Assembly: GCA_016721625.1 (NCBI GenBank)
Contig: JADKHR010000001.1
Location: 1,054,001-1,118,000 of the forward strand
Length of the DNA: 64,000 nt
Direction: 5' to 3'
Origin: Elusimicrobiota bacterium
GTDB lineage: Bacteria; Elusimicrobiota; Elusimicrobia; FEN-1173
Each line of letters begins with the position of its first letter. The first letter of the stretch is position 1. The notes below the pieces were generated by a model. The model was not told where the DNA came from and searched no databases. It saw only the letters and a program-made list of their open reading frames with translations. A program made the translations under genes and the position numbers. Shown here in pieces: positions 8,686-17,474 of this stretch.

Positions 8686-9818
8686 GGGCCGATTTGCGCG
8701 GCGGGGCTCCGGACAGCTTCCATTCCAGATAGGCGTGGATGAAAGGGTTCAAATCCCCGTCCATCACCGCTTGAACCTGGCTGGTCTCATAACCGCTCCG
8801 CGTGTCTTTCACCAACTGGTAGGGCATGAAAACGTAGGAGCGAATTTGGTTGCCCCAAGCGATGTCGCCCTTATCGTCGTAATGTTTTTCGGTCAGCGCG
8901 CGTTGTTTTTCCAATTGGAGATTATACAACTTGGCCTTCAAGAGCTTGATGCACATGGCGCGATTTTTGTGCTGGCTTCGCTCCACTTGGGAAGAAACGA
9001 TGAGCCCCGTCGGAAGATGGGTGAAGCGAACGGCCGATTCGGTCTTGTTGACGTGCTGGCCGCCGGCCCCGCCCGAACGGAACGTGTCCACTTTCAGGTC
9101 GGCCTCTTTGATCTCGATGGGAATGTCGTCGTCGATTTCGGGGATCACGTCGCAGGCGGCGAAGGACGTGTGGCGGCGGGCGTTGGCGTCGAAGGGAGAG
9201 ATCCGGACCAGGCGGTGAACGCCGGACTCCGATTTCAAATGCCCGTAGGCGAATTCCCCGGTCACCAGAAACTCCGCCCTTTTGAATCCCGCTCCGTCGC
9301 CCGGCATTAAATTCGTGACAGTCACGGTGAACCCGTTCCGCTCGGCCCACCGGGTGAACATGCGGAAGAGCATCTCCGTCCAGTCGCAGGATTCGGTTCC
9401 CCCCGCCCCCGCGTGGAGGGAGACGATGGCGTTTTTGGCGTCCAGGGGCCCGGACAGCTTGGCCCGGAACATCATTTCCTCCGTGGACGAATCCAAGGCG
9501 GAAAGCCCCCGTGTCAGTTCGCCCCACTCGGCCTCCCCCCCGAACTCCCCGGCCAGTTCCTCCAAGGCGTTCAGATCCCCGAGAGAGCGTTCGAGTCCCT
9601 CGAACTTTTGGATGGTGGTTTTAAGGCCGTTGGTCTCCCGGAGGGTTTTTTGGGCCGCCGCCTGGTCGGACCAGAACGCGGGCTTCACGGCCTCCTGTTC
9701 AAGGACCTTCAGACGATCGCGGGCGGCACCGACGTCAAAGAAACCTCCCCAGCTGGGCCAAAGCGCTCTTCGCGCGGTCCAACTTCTCGTGAATCTCTTC
9801 GGGATTGACGTCGGGCAT
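8675..9818 (-). CDS. prfB: Peptide chain release factor 2, expressed through a +1 programmed frameshift
   Basis: RF2 reads UGA and UAA stop codons. The real start is ATG 9818; its frame has 27 codons and then an in-frame TGA (9737-9735). A +1 shift at CTT-TGA joins this to the downstream frame beginning with Asp at 9736, giving about 380 residues. The downstream part contains the SPF tripeptide (ISPFDANARR), diagnostic for RF2, and the GGQ loop in SGGAGGQHVNKTESA. A reading that simply extends the downstream frame upstream to 9853 would give an N-terminus unlike any RF2. A consensus promoter ends about 6 nt before the ATG. Confidence 0.95.
9734..9750 (-). promoter_or_regulatory. RF2 programmed +1 frameshift signal
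   Basis: On the minus strand an internal Shine-Dalgarno-like GGGGAGG (9750-9744) lies 3 nt before the slippery CTTTGAC (9740-9734). This is the classic autoregulatory signal: low RF2 favours slipping at CUU-UGA and hence more RF2. Confidence 0.93.
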
Positions 9819-9824
9819 CTCCCT

Positions 9825-9853
9825 ATCATAGTCACCCCGGGAACCTCTGTCAA
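9825..9853 (-). promoter_or_regulatory. Sigma-70-type promoter of prfB
   Basis: On the minus strand: TTGACA, 17-bp spacer, TATGAT. The -10 box ends 6 nt before the prfB ATG, so the predicted transcript starts at or next to the start codon (leaderless or nearly so). Confidence 0.7.
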
Positions 9854-9873
9854 ATATCATTCGGCCAAACGAC

Positions 9874-9905
9874 GAGGGCCGTCCCGGTGTTTTGGGACGG
9901 CCCTC
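9874..9905 (-). terminator. Hairpin terminator downstream of glnN
   Basis: A perfect 12-bp stem, GAGGGCCGTCCC (9874-9885) with GGGACGGCCCTC (9894-9905), and an 8-nt loop. It begins 22 bp after the glnN stop and precedes the prfB promoter. The tail is only weakly U-rich, so rho-independent efficiency is uncertain. Confidence 0.7.
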
Positions 9906-9927
9906 GGTCAAACCTTTAAGATGCCGT

Positions 9928-10604
9928 TTAGAGATCGAACAGCATCTCCTGGTAGGTGGGGACGGGCCAAAGATCGCGGGGAAGGATGGATTCCAGCGCG
10001 TCGATGTCCGAACGAAGGTCCGCCTGAGCGGTGAAGACGTTGTCGTGGAAGGCCTCGGCCTTTTTGTGCGCGTCGTCCACGGCGTTCGCCTTGGCGGTGG
10101 CGGCTTCCAGGGCGGCCGTTTTCTTCGCGGCGGAAGCCAAGAGACCGTTCACTTTTTCCAAAAGCGCCGCTTGGACCTTCACGTCCGCGCCGGCGGCCTT
10201 GAGGGCGTTCACCGTCTCGGCCAGCTCGCCGGTGTAGGAGATCACCGCGGGGAGATACTCGTTTTTCGCCATGGCAATGGCGCAACGGGCCTCGATGTTG
10301 ATGTGTTTGGCGTATTGTTCCAGGCTGATTTCGTAGCGGGAGTGGAGTTCCCGCGCCGAAAGCACCTTGTATTTCTCGAAGAGCGCCACGGCCACGTCGT
10401 CGGCGAGCGCCCCGTAGGCTTCGATGGAGGACGTGATGTTCGGAAGGCCCCGTTTGGCGGCTTCCTTCACCCAATCGTCCGAATAGTTATTGCCGTTGAA
10501 GATCACCCGGCCGTGTTTTTTCATCACTTCGCGGACGATGGCGGTCACTTCTTTTTCCAGGTCCGTGGCTTTCTCCAGGCGGGTGGCGATCTCGTCCAGG
10601 ATTC
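9928..10604 (-). CDS. glnN: Type III glutamine synthetase, C-terminal part (separated by a frameshift)
   Basis: This frame continues the enzyme after a 1-nt frame break at about 10601-10604. It starts with ILDEIATRLEKA, which follows directly in sense from VAE at the end of the N-terminal frame, and runs about 225 residues to the normal family end (MLFDL). It includes RVIFNGNNYSDDW and a helical GSIII tail. No convincing start codon or ribosome site exists at its head, so it is not an independent gene. With one extra base the two parts form a single enzyme of about 718 residues, the usual GSIII length. Confidence 0.85.
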
Positions 10605-12080
10605 CGCCACGATGGTGTTCAACACCATGTTGGCGTCGGCGATGGACATGGAGGAGGGCACCATGCGGAACTCGAACTTGTTGCCCGTGAAGGCGAAGGG
10701 CGAGGTCCGGTTGCGGTCGGAGTTGTCCAGCGCCAGTTTGGGCAAGGTATCGACCCCGATGGTCATGAACTGCTGGCCCTTGGACTCGGTTTTTTTGCCT
10801 TCGGCGATGTTGGTCAAAACCTCGGTCAACTGGTCGCCCATGAAGACCGAGATGATGGCGGGCGGGGCTTCGTTGGCGCCCAGGCGAAGGTCGTTGCCGG
10901 GGTTGGCGGCACCGGCGCGGAGCATGTCCGCGTGGCGGTCCACGGCGGTGAGCGTCGCGGCCAGGAACACGAGGAACTGTTCGTTGTCGTGGGGCGTGAA
11001 GCCGGGCTCCAAGAGGTTCAATCCGTCGTCGGTGGCCATGGACCAATTGTTGTGCTTGCCGGACCCGTTGACGCCCGCGAAGGGCTTTTCGTAGAGCAGG
11101 CAGACGAGGCCGTTTCGAAGCGCCACCTTCTGCATGGTCTCCATCACGAGTTGGTTGTGGTCGGCGGCGATGCTGGACATGGAGAAGATCGGCGCCATTT
11201 CAAACTGCGCGGGCGCCACTTCGTTGTGCTTGGTTTTGGAGGAAATCCCCATTTTCCACAGTTCGATGTCCAGGTCCCGCATGAACTTGGCGATGCGGTC
11301 CTTAATGGCGCCGAAATACTGGTCTTCCAATTCCTGACCCTTGGGAGGAGGAGCGCCGAAGAGCGTCCGTCCGGCGAGCACCAGGTCCGTGCGGTTGTCG
11401 AAGTAGGCCTTGTCGATCAGGAAATACTCCTGCTCCGGTCCGACCGTCGTTATCACGCGTTTGGACTTCTTGTTCCCGAGAGCGCGGAGCACGCGGACCG
11501 CTTGGCGGGCCAGGGCTTCCATGGAACGGAGAAGCGGGGTTTTTTTGTCGAGGGCCTCCCCAGTATAGCTGACGAAGGCCGTGGGAATCGTCAAGGTGGC
11601 GTTTCCGGCGGAATCCTCTTTAAGGAAGGCCGGGGAGGTGGTGTCCCAAGCGGTGTAGCCCCGGGCTTCAAAGGTGGCGCGAATGCCTCCCGACGGGAAG
11701 CTGGACGCGTCCGGTTCGCCTTTGATGAGCGCTTTGCCGGAGAAAACGGCGATGGCGGATCCATCGGCCTTGGGCTCCAGGAAACTGTCGTGTTTTTCGG
11801 CCGTCTTGCCGGTCAAAGGCTGGAACCAGTGGGTGTAATGCGTCGCCCCTTTCTCAAGGGCCCAGTTTTTCATGGCTTCGGCCACGACGTTGGCAACGTC
11901 CAACGTGAGCTCCGCCCCGCCTTCCATCACCTTGCGGAGAGCGGCGTAGGTGTTTTTAGGAAGACGCTTTTTCATTTCCCGGTCTGAAAACACATTGGAC
12001 CCAAAAAGCTCGAAAAGAGACGGTTCCGCGGAAACGGACCGCCCGTTGGAGGAATGGAGCGCGCTGACTTTGGTGGACAT
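10545..12080 (-). CDS. glnN: Type III glutamine synthetase, N-terminal and catalytic part (frameshifted)
   Basis: GSIII makes glutamine from glutamate, ammonia and ATP. GSIII marks in this part are KHNEVAPAQFEMAPIF, the NQLVMETMQ segment and the nucleotide/glutamate-site block around FAGVNGSGKHNNWSM. Start ATG 12080 (MSTKVSAL) has GTGAGG 6-8 nt upstream; an upstream ATG at 12119 lacks support. The frame leaves the family sequence after NTIVAE at about 10602 and reads 18 unrelated residues to a stop at 10545. A single missing base, real or from assembly, explains this. No slippery site is visible, so programmed shifting is unlikely. Confidence 0.9.
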   Translation of the reverse strand: MSTKVSALHSSNGRSVSAEPSLFELFGSNVFSDREMKKRLPKNTYAALRKVMEGGAELTLDVANVVAEAMKNWALEKGATHYTHWFQPLTGKTAEKHDSFLEPKADGSAIAVFSGKALIKGEPDASSFPSGGIRATFEARGYTAWDTTSPAFLKEDSAGNATLTIPTAFVSYTGEALDKKTPLLRSMEALARQAVRVLRALGNKKSKRVITTVGPEQEYFLIDKAYFDNRTDLVLAGRTLFGAPPPKGQELEDQYFGAIKDRIAKFMRDLDIELWKMGISSKTKHNEVAPAQFEMAPIFSMSSIAADHNQLVMETMQKVALRNGLVCLLYEKPFAGVNGSGKHNNWSMATDDGLNLLEPGFTPHDNEQFLVFLAATLTAVDRHADMLRAGAANPGNDLRLGANEAPPAIISVFMGDQLTEVLTNIAEGKKTESKGQQFMTIGVDTLPKLALDNSDRNRTSPFAFTGNKFEFRMVPSSMSIADANMVLNTIVAESWTRSPPAWRKPRTWKKK

Positions 12081-12106
12081 AAAATACCTCACTTGAAAAG
12101 AAGTGT

Positions 12107-12128
12107 CTCCTCGGGCCAAGCCCGGGAG
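12107..12128 (-). other. Leader hairpin before glnN
   Basis: On the minus strand CTCCCGGGC can pair with GCCCGAGGAG (one bulge) around a TTG loop. It sits in the predicted glnN leader about 27 nt before the start codon. Its role is unknown. Confidence 0.3.
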
Positions 12129-12204
12129 TTTAAATCATCCCCATTGATCGTCTTGCGTGGTTGACCGGCGAACGTCGTTGTCCGCCGTTTTCGATTGATG
12201 GGAT

Positions 12205-12213
12205 ATTATACCA
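12205..12213 (-). promoter_or_regulatory. Extended -10 promoter of glnN
   Basis: Minus-strand TGGTATAAT, an extended -10 with perfect TATAAT. A weak -35 (TTGTGT) lies 19 bp upstream. The predicted leader is about 118 nt. Confidence 0.5.
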
Positions 12214-12343
12214 CACCCGCCCCGCTAAAACACAAGAGCCTGAAAATGCGGTGGCGGAGAGCAAGCCATTTGTCAAAAAAATTCGTAGAATGGCGCCTCC
12301 CTTGGGAAGCCCGAGGAAATTCCGAATCAATTAAGGACACCCC

Positions 12344-13582
12344 ATGCCGAAAATATTTCTTCTGGACGTGACCAACCGCGACGGAGTGCAGACCTCCCGC
12401 ATTTGCCTCTCCAAATTGCAAAAAACTGTTTTGAACCTTCACCTGTCCCGCCTGGGGATTCACCAGACGGAATTCGGTTTCCCACTGACGCACCACGAAA
12501 CCAATTATTTGAACGCCAACTTGGAACTGGCCGAGCAGAAGGTGTTCGGCTCCATGCGTCTCTCGGGGTGGATCCGGGCCATTGAAGAGGACGTGAAGGA
12601 AACCTTCAAACGGATACCCAAAATCGAGCATCTCAATTTGTCCATATCGACCTCGGAACAAATGATCCGACATAAGTTCCGGGGAAAATTGGACCACGAG
12701 TCGATCATTAAAGAGATGGTCTCGGCCGTCAAGCTGGCCCGGAAAAAAGGGGCGAAGTCCATCGGGGTCAACGCCGAAGACGCCTCCCGGACCGACATCA
12801 ATTACCTGACCCGCTTCGCCCTCGCGGCCAAGGCCGCTGGGGCCGACCGCATCCGCTACTGTGATACCCTGGGGTACGATTCCCCCTTCAGCATTCACCA
12901 GCGGATCACGGTGCTAGCGCGCGCGGTGGGGATCCCCTTGGAGATGCACTGCCACAACGACCTCGGGATGGTGGTGGCCAACTCGGTGGCGGGCGCCATG
13001 GCCGCCGTGGACGCGGGAGTGGACGTGCACATCAACACCACCGTCAACGGGATCGGCGAACGCGCCGGGAACGCCGACATGGTGGCCGTCATTTTGGCCC
13101 TGCGTCACGCCAGCGGCGTTGAGGGAAAGTATGAGTTGGACCCCCGCATACGCTTGAAAGAGGCCTGGCGCACCTGCAAATACGCCTCCTACGCTTTCGA
13201 CGTTCCGATCCCCATCAATCAGCCCGGGGTCGGGGCCAACGCCTTCGCGCATGAATCCGGCATTCACGCGGACGGCGCGCTGAAAGACCGACGGAACTAC
13301 GAACTCTACGATTACGACGAACTGGGCCGGGGCGAACCCGAAATCATTGAAACCGGCCGGCAGATCACCGTGGGCGAATATTCCGGGATCAAGGGCTTCC
13401 GAAACGTCTACGAAAAAATGGAAATCGCGTTCAAGGACGATGACGAAGCCACCCGAATCCTGGAATTGGCCCGCTACGCGAACGTGCACAACCAGAAACC
13501 CCTGGTGGAAGAAGAAATGCGTTTCATCGCCAAACACCCCGACATCGCCCGGAAAATCTTGACGATGAACCCACTGAGGTAA
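12344..13582 (+). CDS. Homocitrate synthase / 2-isopropylmalate synthase family protein (DRE-TIM)
   Basis: 412 residues of the DRE-TIM metallolyase family, which condenses acetyl-CoA with a 2-oxo acid. Seen: the N-terminal DVTNRDGVQTSR (a variant of DTTLRDGxQ), the metal-binding HCHNDLG, NGIGERAGNADM, and AFAHESGIHADG. There is no C-terminal LeuA allosteric domain; the tail is short, as in homocitrate synthases and NifV. AAGGA lies 6-7 nt before the ATG. The gene stands alone on the plus strand between glnN and the trp genes. Homocitrate synthase is my preferred call, but isopropylmalate or citramalate synthase cannot be ruled out. Confidence 0.8.
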   Translation: MPKIFLLDVTNRDGVQTSRICLSKLQKTVLNLHLSRLGIHQTEFGFPLTHHETNYLNANLELAEQKVFGSMRLSGWIRAIEEDVKETFKRIPKIEHLNLSISTSEQMIRHKFRGKLDHESIIKEMVSAVKLARKKGAKSIGVNAEDASRTDINYLTRFALAAKAAGADRIRYCDTLGYDSPFSIHQRITVLARAVGIPLEMHCHNDLGMVVANSVAGAMAAVDAGVDVHINTTVNGIGERAGNADMVAVILALRHASGVEGKYELDPRIRLKEAWRTCKYASYAFDVPIPINQPGVGANAFAHESGIHADGALKDRRNYELYDYDELGRGEPEIIETGRQITVGEYSGIKGFRNVYEKMEIAFKDDDEATRILELARYANVHNQKPLVEEEMRFIAKHPDIARKILTMNPLR

Positions 13583-13780
13583 CGCTCTCCCCTCCCCCGA
13601 GTCAAAGGACGATTTTTAGCGCTTTAGCTTTCTATCGCAAAGTGATTTGTTTTGTGCTGCCCTTGGGGGGCCACGGGACAGACGACCCCTCCTTACCGGA
13701 TTTCCCCAAAGAAGCCGCCTGTGGGCCGAAAAGTCGCTCGCAAGGGATTCTTTAAAACTTCAAGTTTTGTAATTAAATCT

Positions 13781-15022
13781 TTATTTGGAAGGTGAAACGG
13801 AGGGAATGGCCCCTGCGAGTCCCAGCAGGGTTTGAAGGTGGGCCATGTCTTTGTCGCCTCGGCCGGAAAGGCCAAGCACCACGGATTGGTTTTTTTTCAT
13901 GCGCCGGGCCAAGCGGGGAAGGAAACCCACGGCGTGGGCGGATTCCAGGGCAGGGGAGAGGCCCTCGGTTTCGTTCAGAAGTTTGAACCCGGCCAGGGCC
14001 TCGGCGTCCGTGGCGGCCACGTAGGTGGCGCGGCCCGAATCTTTATAAAACGCGTGTTCGGGGCCCACGGCGGGATAATCCAACCCCGCTGAAATCGAAT
14101 GGGTGGCCGACACCTGGCCGTCGGCGTCCTGCATGACGTAGGTACGCGCTCCGTGTAAAACCCCAGGCGATCCGGCGCAGAGAGTGGCCGCGTGGCGGCC
14201 CGTTTTCAGGCCCTCGCCTCCGGCCTCCACCCCGTAGAACCGAACCCGGGGGTGATCGTAAAACGGGGCGAAGAGGCCGATGGCGTTGGATCCGCCGCCC
14301 ACGCACGCCACCAGGGCGTCCGGGTCGCGGCCCGCCGCGGCGCGGTGCTGTTGCATGGTTTCCCGACCGATGACGCTTTGAAACTCCCGCACCATCCAGG
14401 GGTAAGGGTGCGGACCCACCACCGACCCGATGCAGTAAAAAGTTGTTCGAACGTTGGTCACCCAATCCCGCATGGCCTCGTTGATCGCGTCTTTCAGCGT
14501 GCGGGAACCCGAGCGAACGGGAATGACCGTGGCCCCCATGCTCCGCATCCGAAAAACGTTTAACGCCTGGCGCTCCATGTCCTCGGCTCCCATGTAGACC
14601 TCGCAGGAAAGACCCAAAAGAGCGCAGGCGGTGGCGGTGCCCACCCCGTGCTGGCCAGCGCCGGTTTCGGCGATGACGCGGGTTTTTCCCAGCCGTTTCG
14701 CCAAAAGGCACTGGCCCAGGGTGTTGTTCACTTTGTGGGCCCCGGTGTGGCAGAGGTCTTCCCGCTTCAAATAGAGGCGCGGCCCCCCCAAACGGTCCGT
14801 CAAGTTTTTGGCGAACAGGAGCGGCGTGGGCCGCCCGGCAAAGTTTTTAAGAAGGCCCGATAATTCCCGATGAAACGCCGGATCCCGTCGAAATTTTCGG
14901 AAAGCCGCTTCCAGTTCCTCCAGCGGCCCCACCAGGGTTTCCGGAACGAACCGGCCGCCATACTCCCCGAAATAGCCCCGACGGTCGGGAAGATCCTTCA
15001 GACGAGGAAAGCGATCAGGCAT
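13781..15022 (-). CDS. trpB: Tryptophan synthase beta chain
   Basis: A 413-residue PLP enzyme joining indole and serine to make tryptophan. The PLP lysine is in HTGAHKVNNTLGQ, the substrate loop is ETGAGQHGVGTA, and the phosphate cup is GGGSNAIG. ATG 15022 (MPDRF) has GAGG 6-7 nt upstream and overlaps the trpF stop by 8 bp; an ATG five codons earlier would overlap trpF more. It is the last gene of the trp run. No trpA follows: the next gene downstream is the convergent homocitrate synthase-like gene. Confidence 0.96.
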   Translation of the reverse strand: MPDRFPRLKDLPDRRGYFGEYGGRFVPETLVGPLEELEAAFRKFRRDPAFHRELSGLLKNFAGRPTPLLFAKNLTDRLGGPRLYLKREDLCHTGAHKVNNTLGQCLLAKRLGKTRVIAETGAGQHGVGTATACALLGLSCEVYMGAEDMERQALNVFRMRSMGATVIPVRSGSRTLKDAINEAMRDWVTNVRTTFYCIGSVVGPHPYPWMVREFQSVIGRETMQQHRAAAGRDPDALVACVGGGSNAIGLFAPFYDHPRVRFYGVEAGGEGLKTGRHAATLCAGSPGVLHGARTYVMQDADGQVSATHSISAGLDYPAVGPEHAFYKDSGRATYVAATDAEALAGFKLLNETEGLSPALESAHAVGFLPRLARRMKKNQSVVLGLSGRGDKDMAHLQTLLGLAGAIPSVSPSK

Positions 15023-15650
15023 ACTTGACCTCTTCAATGAATTTCTTCATTTTTTCGTAGTCCTTCCGTTTGGGAGACTTTTCGACTCCGCTGGCCACGT
15101 CCACCGCGAAAGGTTGGGCGGTCTCGATGGCCTGGGCCACGTTCTCGGGCGTCAAACCGCCGGCCAAAAAGACCGGCTTCCCGAAGGCGCGGGCGCGAAC
15201 CGCCAGGTCCCAGGGAAACGTTTGACCCGTGCCGCCGGCCAACCCTTCCACGCGCGTGTCCAGGAGGAAATACCCCACCACGTCCTTGTAGGCCGCCAAA
15301 GGGTCCAAGTCTTTTTCTTCCGCCACGCGGAACGCTTTGATGAGCAAAACCTCCAACTCGCCGGCGATGGCTCGGCAATCGTCGGGCGTCTGCTCCCCGT
15401 GCAGTTGGATCCCCCCCAGGCCCACCTTCTTCGCGATTTTGACGATCTCGGCGGGTCCCTGGTCCACAAAGACGCCGATGGTCGGGACGAAGGAAGGCAC
15501 TTTTTTTGCGATCCGGGCGGCCAGGTCGGGGGACACCTTGCGAGGGCTGTCCTTGTAAAAGTTCAGCCCGAGATAGTGGGCCCCCAGGTTCACCGCCCAG
15601 GTGGCGTCTTCTTCGTTGGTGATCCCGCAGATTTTCACTTTGGTCGACAT
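15015..15650 (-). CDS. trpF: Phosphoribosylanthranilate isomerase
   Basis: A 211-residue TIM-barrel isomerase for the third step of tryptophan synthesis. It starts with KICGITNEEDA, which carries the catalytic Cys of KxCGxT, contains GIQLHGEQT and ends with the phosphate-binding region AVDVASGVEKSPKRKD. The start ATG lies one base after the trpC TGA, and its 3' end overlaps trpB by 8 bp. Confidence 0.96.
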   Translation of the reverse strand: MSTKVKICGITNEEDATWAVNLGAHYLGLNFYKDSPRKVSPDLAARIAKKVPSFVPTIGVFVDQGPAEIVKIAKKVGLGGIQLHGEQTPDDCRAIAGELEVLLIKAFRVAEEKDLDPLAAYKDVVGYFLLDTRVEGLAGGTGQTFPWDLAVRARAFGKPVFLAGGLTPENVAQAIETAQPFAVDVASGVEKSPKRKDYEKMKKFIEEVKYA

Positions 15651-15651
15651 G

Positions 15652-16440
15652 TCAGTCCTTTCCGGCGGTCGTGAGGACCCGGGCCGCGCTTTCGAGATTT
15701 TTTTGTTTTAACAAAGATTCCCCCACCAACATGGCGTTCACTCCGAGCGCCGCCAACCGGTGAACGTCCGCGGCCGTTTTAATCCCGCTCTCGGCCACCA
15801 GAACGGCGCCCTGGGGCGCCCGAGGAACCCATTTTTCAAAGGCCCTGGGGTCCATAGCCAGGGTATCCAAATTCCGGCTGTTGATCCCGATCAGTCGCGC
15901 GCCGATTTTTTCCGCTCTTTTTAATTCCGCCGCGTCGTGAATTTCCACCAACGCCTCCATGCTGAAATCGTGGGCCAACGACTGCAACATTCCCAGTTCC
16001 CAATCCGTCAACAGGCGAACGATCAATAAGACGGCGTCCGCCCCGTGGGCACGGGCCTCCACCACCTGATAGGGGTCCACAATGAAATCCTTGCGAAGGA
16101 CCGGAAGCCCCGAGGCCTGTCGAGCCAACCCCAGGTGTTCGAGTTTTCCCCCGAAGAATCGAGGTTCGGTCAGGATGGACAACGCCCGGGCCCCCGCCCG
16201 GGTGTAGGCCCGAGCTCCCGCGGCCACGTCATATCTTGAGCGAAGAATCCCGGCGGAAGGGCTTTTGGCCTTCAGTTCGGCGATCAGAGACACCCCGCCT
16301 CGGGTCAACGCGGCGGAAAAAGAACGGGGGCGCGACGCGCGACGCGCCAATTTTTCAAGCTCGTTTAAGGGAACCCGCTCCCTCCGTTGAACAAGGGCTG
16401 AACGTGTCGCCCGGACAATGGGATTCAAAACCATTGTCAC
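15652..16440 (-). CDS. trpC: Indole-3-glycerol phosphate synthase
   Basis: A 262-residue TIM barrel closing the indole ring. Catalytic motifs: IAELKAKSPSAG, LSILTEPRFFGG, VLRKDFIVDPYQV, GINSRNL and AESGIKTAADV. The GTG start (16440) overlaps the trpD TGA in a GTGA arrangement; an ATG two codons later is an equally possible start. It is not fused to TrpF. Confidence 0.96.
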   Translation of the reverse strand: MTMVLNPIVRATRSALVQRRERVPLNELEKLARRASRPRSFSAALTRGGVSLIAELKAKSPSAGILRSRYDVAAGARAYTRAGARALSILTEPRFFGGKLEHLGLARQASGLPVLRKDFIVDPYQVVEARAHGADAVLLIVRLLTDWELGMLQSLAHDFSMEALVEIHDAAELKRAEKIGARLIGINSRNLDTLAMDPRAFEKWVPRAPQGAVLVAESGIKTAADVHRLAALGVNAMLVGESLLKQKNLESAARVLTTAGKD

Positions 16441-17474
16441 GCGGGAGACCCTTGGCTCAAAAGGACCAGTTTCTCAAGTTTTTCTTTGGCCGCGCCGGAA
16501 TCGATGGAATGTTCCGCCACGAGGCGAGCCTGTTTCAGGGTTTTCACGTTCCGATGCCCGGCGGCCCGGCTGGCCACCAGAATCGCCGCCGCGGCGTTGG
16601 CCACTACCGCATCCCGTTGGGGTCCAGCTTCGCCGGCTAAAATCCGTCGAAGGATGCCGGCGTTTTCCTCTTTGTCCCCTCCCCTCAAAGCGGCCGCCGA
16701 ATGGCGCTTGAACCCAAAATCTCCCGGGGTCAGCGTTTTCCGATGAAGACGGCCGTCGACGATTTCCACCACCGTGGTCTTCCCGAACAGCGTGATTTCG
16801 TCATGCCCGGCGCCGTGGACCACCATGGAATGCCGGGTTCCCAACCGCACTAAAACCTGGGCCATCGCCTCCACCATCTTATCGGAAAACACCCCGATCA
16901 CCTGGGCATTGGCTCCCGCCGGGTTCGTCAGCGGGCCCAACAAATTGAACACCGTCCGAACCCCCAATTCCCGGCGAACGGGCATGGCGTGCTTCATGGC
17001 GGGGTGGAACGCCGGAGCGAAAAGGAAGCCGATGCCGATCTCTTTCAAGCACCGCTCAACGACCGCCACCGGCGGATCGATTTTTACCCCGAGAGCCTCC
17101 AACACATCGGCGCTTCCGCAAGCCGACGAGATGGAACGGTTCCCGTGCTTAGCCACCGTGAAACCGGCCCCGGCCACCACGAACGCCGCCGCAGTGGAAA
17201 TATTGAAACTTCCCTGTTTGTCCCCCCCCGTCCCGCAGGTGTCCGCGATGACCGGGGCCTCCGGAAGATGGATCCGCGTGGCCGCGCCCCGCATGGCCTC
17301 CGCGGCCCCGGCGATTTCATCCACCGTCTCGCCCTTCATCCGAAGCGCGATCAGAAACCCGGCCACCTGGGAGGCCGGAACGTGGCCGGAAAAGATTTCG
17401 GACACGGATTCCCGGGCCTCATCAAAGGTCAGATCCGTTTTTTCCACCAACTTGACCAACCCCGCCTGAATCAT
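16437..17474 (-). CDS. trpD: Anthranilate phosphoribosyltransferase
   Basis: A 345-residue enzyme attaching PRPP-derived ribose phosphate to anthranilate. It has the GTGGD PRPP loop in ADTCGTGGDKQG, KHGNRSISSACGSADVLEALG, and NLLGPLTNPAGA. It is not fused to TrpG. The ATG overlaps the stop of the DUF559 gene (ATGA), so trpD translation is now coupled to that inserted gene rather than to trpG. Confidence 0.96.
   Translation of the reverse strand: MIQAGLVKLVEKTDLTFDEARESVSEIFSGHVPASQVAGFLIALRMKGETVDEIAGAAEAMRGAATRIHLPEAPVIADTCGTGGDKQGSFNISTAAAFVVAGAGFTVAKHGNRSISSACGSADVLEALGVKIDPPVAVVERCLKEIGIGFLFAPAFHPAMKHAMPVRRELGVRTVFNLLGPLTNPAGANAQVIGVFSDKMVEAMAQVLVRLGTRHSMVVHGAGHDEITLFGKTTVVEIVDGRLHRKTLTPGDFGFKRHSAAALRGGDKEENAGILRRILAGEAGPQRDAVVANAAAAILVASRAAGHRNVKTLKQARLVAEHSIDSGAAKEKLEKLVLLSQGSPA

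Noticed and set aside
9819..9853. RF2 start at 9853 reading straight into the downstream frame
   Set aside because: It gives a non-RF2 N-terminus; the 27-codon leader with in-frame TGA at the slippery site explains the gene.
10601..10604. Programmed frameshifting in glutamine synthetase
   Set aside because: No slippery heptamer, internal Shine-Dalgarno or pseudoknot is visible and the family is not known for it; an indel is simpler.
12270..12291. TTGTCA and TAGAAT before the homocitrate synthase-like gene as a promoter
   Set aside because: The spacer is only 10 bp, too short for sigma-70.
13750..13780. AAAACTT/AAGTTTT inverted repeat after trpB as trp terminator
   Set aside because: Short AT-only stem with almost no loop; not stable enough to call.
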